Positions 50,288 to 53,914 of a stretch of 53,914 nt of DNA are shown here, in pieces. Below the pieces are notes generated by a model, which had not been told where the DNA came from, made no database searches, and saw nothing but the letters and a program-made list of their open reading frames with translations. The stretch is from a virus: the IMG/VR virus record IMGVR_UViG_3300036791_001299, positions 1 to 53,914 of that record; one strand, written 5' to 3'. The number at the start of each line of letters is the position of its first letter. Position 1 is the first letter of the stretch. A program made the translations under genes and the position numbers.

Positions 50288-50553
50288 GGTTTCTCCGACT
50301 CAATCTCGTAGTGGCCGCCACCCGCGATTTCGCGCCAGGGACCAAAGCTCTCGCGCATGAGCAGCATGACAATGCCGCCGGGACCCAGGAGCACACCATC
50401 TTCGAGCACGCGCACCCACTCTGGTTTGTCGGCGAGTGTGAGTCCGATGGACTTCTGATTGGCGGAGATAACCTCCACCGTGGCTTGTGCGGCTTGTGCG
50501 GGTGATCCATGCGGATGCACCCAAACGACGTCGCCTTTGTTGATCTGTGCCAT
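50275..50553 (-). CDS. Small hypothetical protein
   Basis: A 92-aa beta-rich protein from ATG 50553 (INKGDVVWVHPHGSP, an SH3-like start). A longer frame to 50736 overlaps the upstream gene and looks spurious. Unknown function. Confidence 0.5.
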   Translation of the reverse strand: MAQINKGDVVWVHPHGSPAQAAQATVEVISANQKSIGLTLADKPEWVRVLEDGVLLGPGGIVMLLMRESFGPWREIAGGGHYEIESEKPCRV

Positions 50554-50557
50554 TGGC

Positions 50558-51064
50558 TCAGTCCTCCGGCTCCAGCTTCGGCTTGAGTATTTTGCGCAGA
50601 AACTCTTGCAGGTTGCCTTCGAATTTCCCCAGTGGTATCGCGCCAAGCTGGAATTCCGGCTCTGACTCTTTCTCGTCGCTGATGTCGACCAGCACCCAGT
50701 CGCGGCGCACTCCCACGCACGCCACGTGCAGCGCATGCAATTCAGAGCGCGCCGAATACCAGAAGAGCTCCTTAGTCAGATCAGTGATATGGTCCAGCTT
50801 GTTGAACTGGTCTTTGAGCACCGCCTTTTCTTCGTGCCCCAACATGAAGTCACCTTCGATTCGCGACTCGAGCAGTTTCAGCTCGAGCATATACTTGCGG
50901 TGCAGGCAACCCACGGCGCGAGTGGCGCGGTCGATAATGACGCCGAGCATCTTCTGGGTGTCCTTGGGTGGCTCGAGCGAATCACCCGCCTTGCGGATCT
51001 CCTCGTCAGTGACCTTCGCGACCGCCGTGATCAGGTCTTTAAGTACTATTGGCATTCCTTCCAT
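50558..51064 (-). CDS. Hypothetical helical protein
   Basis: A 168-aa protein: N-terminal helical (PIVLKDLITAVAKVTDEEIR), then a mixed C-terminus ending KPKLEPED. Its start overlaps the SLOG gene end by 26 bp. No family recognised. Confidence 0.5.
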   Translation of the reverse strand: MEGMPIVLKDLITAVAKVTDEEIRKAGDSLEPPKDTQKMLGVIIDRATRAVGCLHRKYMLELKLLESRIEGDFMLGHEEKAVLKDQFNKLDHITDLTKELFWYSARSELHALHVACVGVRRDWVLVDISDEKESEPEFQLGAIPLGKFEGNLQEFLRKILKPKLEPED

Positions 51065-51479
51065 TTAGTGAATCTCCTTTTTGATTGGTGGTAAGCTCAT
51101 GCGAATCTAATGCCCGTCCGGCGGCCTTTGTAGTCGGGGCGACCAGGACATAGTGTGGTTTGCCCAGCCGTTTCATCTGGTAAATCATATTGCGTGTGCC
51201 GGGTGATTTGCCGTCCCAGATAGCGACCAGACCTTCTGCGGCTGCGGCCATCTCCGCGTTGCGAATAGGGCCCGCAGCTTTACCGTGCTTGGTCCAATTG
51301 GCGGGATATCGTTCAATTGGAATATGCTTCGCCTTCGCCCATTGCGCGCCTAAGTGGTCGATGCCGTCCGGCGCGCAGCCACTGATGACTGCGGTGACGT
51401 TGAAACCAGAGCGCTCGACAGCTATTCCGATGAGCGAGTAATCGGTAATGGAGCGGCTGCCCGCAATGATGACTTTCAT
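51039..51479 (-). CDS. SLOG-fold (YspA/DUF2493-like) protein
   Basis: A 146-aa protein with the N-terminal strand-loop MKVIIAGSRSITDY, an ISGCAPDGIDHLG motif, PANWTKHGKAAGPIRN and GTRNMIYQMKRLGK. These mark the cpYpsA-related SLOG family of nucleotide-derivative sensors. Such domains appear in NAD-derived signalling defence systems and in phages. ATGA coupling to the preceding gene fixes the start at 51479. Confidence 0.75.
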   Translation of the reverse strand: MKVIIAGSRSITDYSLIGIAVERSGFNVTAVISGCAPDGIDHLGAQWAKAKHIPIERYPANWTKHGKAAGPIRNAEMAAAAEGLVAIWDGKSPGTRNMIYQMKRLGKPHYVLVAPTTKAAGRALDSHELTTNQKGDSLNGRNANST

Positions 51480-52075
51480 GCCGTCACCGGCGGCTTCCAT
51501 GGCGCGCCCATAACGCCACGCACCAGGGCTTCGCCTTCGGCACGGTCGAGCTGCGCGCCATGCCGCCAGTACTCGATGGCAATGATCGGCTTTATGGGTC
51601 CGACGCGCGGCAACTGCGCGGGGAACTTTGCCATGTCGACCATCACGCCGGTTGATGCAATGGCCACGAATAAGACTGGCCTATCCGGGATCTGGGTCTC
51701 GTCAACCAAGACCCGCGACGGCGGCAACACGCGCGACTCCGCCGGACGTCCGGTCTCGTGATAGTGAGGTGCGGCCAGCCAGGGGCAGACGCGCAGCGCG
51801 AATTGCGCGCACTCATAATGCATGGGTAGATCGATGTAGCAACCGCGCGGGTCGAATGCGGAGCGCGGTCCGCCGACAAACCACTTGGTGCGAGCCAGCA
51901 GCTGGCCGCATATCGGACATAGTCCGCCGAATAGAGCGGTCATGTGACGCCGGTCGTCATTGACAACAAAATACGGCTTGCCGTCTTCGCGAAGCACATT
52001 CCAGGGGATTGGATAGCCGCGCGGATCGCGGTCGAGACGTGCAATACGTGGAGGTATGTCGGGTGGCAGGGTCAT
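51476..52075 (-). CDS. Hypothetical phage protein with zinc cluster
   Basis: A 199-aa protein with CPICGQLL and a later HYECAQ that could form one zinc site, and a C-terminal VRGVMGAPW. Coupled to the SLOG gene by ATGA. It looks like a widespread unassigned phage family. Confidence 0.5.
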   Translation of the reverse strand: MTLPPDIPPRIARLDRDPRGYPIPWNVLREDGKPYFVVNDDRRHMTALFGGLCPICGQLLARTKWFVGGPRSAFDPRGCYIDLPMHYECAQFALRVCPWLAAPHYHETGRPAESRVLPPSRVLVDETQIPDRPVLFVAIASTGVMVDMAKFPAQLPRVGPIKPIIAIEYWRHGAQLDRAEGEALVRGVMGAPWKPPVTA

Positions 52076-52317
52076 ACGATGCGCCGCTCGGTCTCCATGC
52101 GGCTGAGCCGGGTATCGAGTTCCGAGTGGTTTTTCTCGAGTAGCACGCGCAGCTCTGCGATGTCCTTGGACGTCTCGGCGCGGCTGGCTGTAATCTTCGC
52201 GGCCAGCAATTCCTTGATGTCATTGAGGCGCGTGTTATTCAAAAACACGCCGATCAGTACAGCCAGGAACGATGTCGAGAGCGCGATAGCAAGGGTGAGT
52301 ATCTGGGTGTCGGTCAT
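52072..52317 (-). CDS. Small membrane protein with coiled coil
   Basis: An 81-aa protein with one N-terminal TM helix (ILTLAIALSTSFLAVLIGVF) and a charged C-terminal coiled coil. ATGA overlaps on both sides. It pairs with the similar 58-aa protein at 52577-52753. A holin, spanin or exclusion role is possible, not shown. Confidence 0.6.
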   Translation of the reverse strand: MTDTQILTLAIALSTSFLAVLIGVFLNNTRLNDIKELLAAKITASRAETSKDIAELRVLLEKNHSELDTRLSRMETERRIV

Positions 52318-52580
52318 TGGATCTTTTCTGGGTGAATGCGGATGGGTTGCACCATGCGGTCCGGCGTGCTGCCAAAGCGGAAGAAGCGCTGGTTGACGTC
52401 TGGCTCATCGAGAAACTCAATCTCGATGGTGAAGTTGTCCTGGTGAGCAGCGATCATCTCCATGTGCTCTTCGGCAATATCCGTCAGGAGAGTGTCCATT
52501 TGCTCGGTCTCGATAACAAGGTTGTCGCGGAATACCAGAGTGTCACCGGCATAACCGCGGATCGCAAGACGAATGGTCAT
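52314..52580 (-). CDS. Small hypothetical protein
   Basis: An 88-aa acidic alpha/beta protein (TLVFRDNLVIETEQM, FTIEIEFLDEPDV), ATGA-coupled to both neighbours. No family recognised. Confidence 0.5.
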   Translation of the reverse strand: MTIRLAIRGYAGDTLVFRDNLVIETEQMDTLLTDIAEEHMEMIAAHQDNFTIEIEFLDEPDVNQRFFRFGSTPDRMVQPIRIHPEKIQ

Positions 52581-52753
52581 TTGAGCCTTTCTTCAAGGCG
52601 TGCAATCTTGCCTTCATGGATGACGAGGTAGTCGATCAGCCGTTTGACATCGGCGGCTATCGGGTCGATCTTGGCGTCGATGTAGTACTTCAAAAAACCG
52701 AAGCCAGCGATCAATAATCCCGCTACTGCGAAAAATAGCTGGCTGGTGGTCAT
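52577..52753 (-). CDS. 58-aa membrane protein with coiled coil
   Basis: One TM helix (LFFAVAGLLIAGFGFLKYY) then a charged helix (LIDYLVIHEGKIARLEERL). ATG 52753 overlaps the HTH gene stop (ATGA); a longer upstream frame would run antisense-like through that gene and is rejected. It pairs with the 81-aa membrane protein downstream. Confidence 0.6.
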   Translation of the reverse strand: MTTSQLFFAVAGLLIAGFGFLKYYIDAKIDPIAADVKRLIDYLVIHEGKIARLEERLK

Positions 52754-53142
52754 TTGGTCAACTCCAGCGCGCGGTCGAGCAGATCGCGGTATTGCGGTCG
52801 CTTTTTGCGCTTGCGTTGTTTGCGCTGCGGCTTTTCTGTTTGCTGCAGAGCTGAAACGTCGACACCCAGCGCGCGGCAACATTCGAAGCCCCGGGTGCGC
52901 GCACGGGTGAGTGTATTCGCGCAGCAGGGGCAGCGCTCCTTGTCGCTGAACGGTGGGCCGATATGGCGTGGCTCCCAATTGTCGACGGCGGCGGCGGACA
53001 CCATCCAGCTTCTGCCGAATGGCGTGGCGGGGATATCGCCGCGGCGGATAGCGACACGGACGCCGCATGCGGTCATGCCGAGGCGGCGCGCGGCTTCGGC
53101 GGTGGTGATGAATTCTTCGGTAGTGGGCATAGCTTCGCCCAT
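52750..53142 (-). CDS. HTH (excisionase-like) regulator with zinc cluster
   Basis: A 130-aa protein. Residues about 11-55 form a winged HTH of the HTH_17 type (ITTAEAARRLGMTACGVRV, then PATPFGRSWMVSAAAVDNW). A CPCC...CCRA cluster and a strongly basic patch (RKQRKRKKRPQ) follow. It probably binds DNA; early regulator. ATG 53130 is an alternative start. Confidence 0.65.
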   Translation of the reverse strand: MGEAMPTTEEFITTAEAARRLGMTACGVRVAIRRGDIPATPFGRSWMVSAAAVDNWEPRHIGPPFSDKERCPCCANTLTRARTRGFECCRALGVDVSALQQTEKPQRKQRKRKKRPQYRDLLDRALELTK

Positions 53143-53166
53143 AGTACCGCAAGCGCAAGAGTTATG

Positions 53167-53388
53167 TCAATTGAAGAGCTGGGTTTGATCCGGGTCTGGA
53201 CCCGGCGCGCCCTTTTTCTCGCGGACTGGCAGGGAGACGGCGGGTGTCGGAGTTTCCGGCTCGGACGGTCTTGTGAACCTTTTCCAATGATGCACCAGCA
53301 TCCAGACGTACCACTCGCGGTAGCGCATGCGGCGCGGCGGTGGTGCGTTTTCGCTTGCGGACGGATGAGCCTTCGCGTTGTGTGACAC
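53167..53388 (-). CDS. Small hypothetical protein, first gene of the right cluster
   Basis: A 73-aa protein from 53388 (possible second start 53328) with an aromatic helix (RYREWYVWMLVHHWKRF) and a disordered Pro-rich tail. The overlapping 53162-53413 frame is lower quality. No family recognised. Confidence 0.45.
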   Translation of the reverse strand: MSHNAKAHPSASENAPPPRRMRYREWYVWMLVHHWKRFTRPSEPETPTPAVSLPVREKKGAPGPDPDQTQLFN

Positions 53389-53404
53389 TTGCGAAATTCC
53401 GTAT

Positions 53405-53450
53405 TACACTCACGCTGTTTTACACTTTTTTTTGTGTTTTACGCTTTTTC
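53405..53450 (-). repeat. Short direct repeats upstream of the right gene cluster
   Basis: TGTTTTACACTTTTT and TGTTTTACGCTTTTT lie in tandem, with TATTACACT just before. They sit at the start of the leftward block and may be operator or promoter-region repeats. No clean -35/-10 pair was seen. Confidence 0.45.
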
Positions 53451-53490
53451 GTACAATTCTCTTTAAAAATTGGCGTGTACACTAACTTCC

Positions 53491-53530
53491 ACGGTCGTAG
53501 AAACGACGGTTGCAAGGTGTCTACGACCGT
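53491..53530. repeat. Perfect 11-bp inverted repeat
   Basis: ACGGTCGTAGA (53491-53501) and TCTACGACCGT (53520-53530) enclose 18 bp. It lies in the non-coding right end (53389-53914), in which I find no supported gene unless ParB continues to 53752. Confidence 0.7.
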
Positions 53531-53571
53531 TTCAGTGTCGCCCCACCAACTTCAGCGGGAACCCCTTTTGG

Positions 53572-53659
53572 CCCCGCGCAGCGGCGCTCTGGAGAGCCGA
53601 CCGGGGTCCGCAGTCTCGCACGACCCACGCGCGGTTTTCCGGAGCGCCGCTTCGCGGGG
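53572..53659. repeat. Long 21-bp imperfect inverted repeat
   Basis: Arms at 53572-53592 and 53639-53659 (CCCCGCG with GCGGCGCTC in common) match at 19 of 21 positions. They enclose about 46 bp. A cruciform, a terminator-like element or a packaging/terminus signal are all possible. Confidence 0.7.
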
Positions 53660-53914
53660 AAGTACCACAATTGTCGAGGATGGCACCGTGACAGCAGGGT
53701 ACACGACAATTCGGGAACAGACCCCCCCCTACCCCCCCCGTCACAAATGCTTTACGGATAGGAGTTTACATTTTCCCCCCACCGCATAACCGCGCCACCG
53801 GTGTCCCGTTTCTTACGAAAACGAGTGTCGCTACCCCGCTCCCTCTGTGCTTCCCAGCACTTCGGTCTTGCGGACGACGTACGGATTTCCGGGTATCCCG
53901 GTAAGCTGTATCCC

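Noticed and set aside
1-53914. tRNA genes, rRNA genes and classical attachment sites
   Set aside because: None were recognised by reading; no cloverleaf-like stretch or integrase was seen, though a tRNA scan was not possible.

Overview
The window is a near-complete, possibly complete, genome of a tailed dsDNA phage with a long non-contractile tail (siphovirus type). It is GC-rich, densely packed and metagenome-like. No bacterial chromosomal genes, tRNAs or rRNAs were seen. The host cannot be named from the sequence. The reading frame of the partial ParB-like gene at base 1 stays open for about 62 codons if the two window ends are joined, so a circular or circularly permuted 53.9 kb genome is plausible but unproven.

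Layout. (1) 1-6.3 kb: early, recombination and modification genes, nearly all on the minus strand and often ATGA-coupled: Xis-like HTH, zinc ribbon, Bet/RecT annealing protein, Gp157-like protein, MT-A70 adenine methylase, PD-(D/E)XK nuclease, TcmP-like protein, HNH and ParB-like domain. A plus-strand ribbon-helix-helix repressor candidate diverges from the Xis-like gene across a palindromic operator. (2) 6.3-38.3 kb, minus strand: the virion operon, read right to left as TerL, a set of small genes, two BppU-like proteins, a collagen-like fibre, gpW, an RNA polymerase alpha-CTD-like protein, portal, S49 protease with nested scaffold, decoration protein, capsid, connectors, tail tube, tail chaperones with a CCCAAAC -1 frameshift site, tape measure, a fused tail hub and a long fibre. 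A proline-rich gene at 33.5-34.2 kb sits inside it on the opposite strand with its own terminator. (3) 38.35-43.2 kb: a phage-borne CRISPR locus. It has about 28 regular repeats plus a decaying trailer, abutting a single compact type V effector of about 602 aa that resembles Cas12m (type V-M, formerly V-U1). No cas1, cas2 or cas4 is present. The locus lies between the large and small terminase genes, with a DarG-like macro-domain gene between the effector and TerS. (4) 44.6-45.2 kb: a divergence point with three tandem AT-rich 13-mers and five iterons at 27-29 bp spacing, a replication-origin candidate. (5) 45.3-48.7 kb, plus strand: Gp88-family gene and small genes. Several carry the same leader, AAGGAACACACCAATG, also seen on the other strand at 34.6-36.0 kb. 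(6) 46.6-49.4 kb: two modules, each with a terminator, GC-rich ~20-bp tandem repeats and a 228-bp direct repeat carrying a TTGACA promoter. The second copy ends directly in a solitary CRISPR repeat. (7) 49.3-53.4 kb: minus-strand early accessory genes, many ATGA-coupled (SLOG, HTH, TM/coiled-coil proteins, unknowns), then a non-coding, inverted-repeat-rich right end.

How it fits together. The phage packages DNA with Nu1/GpA-type terminase, builds an HK97-like head and a long tail, and modifies and recombines its DNA with the early cassette. It carries a minimal CRISPR effector and array without adaptation genes, most simply read as a tool against competing mobile elements. Solitary copies of the CRISPR repeat at 4951-4986 and 49319-49354, and an inverted copy at 39326-39362, lie outside the array, usually overlapping the 3-prime ends of genes. 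The promoter plus solitary repeat at 49.25-49.39 kb is the most intriguing unexplained element. No integrase, DNA polymerase or recognisable endolysin was found.
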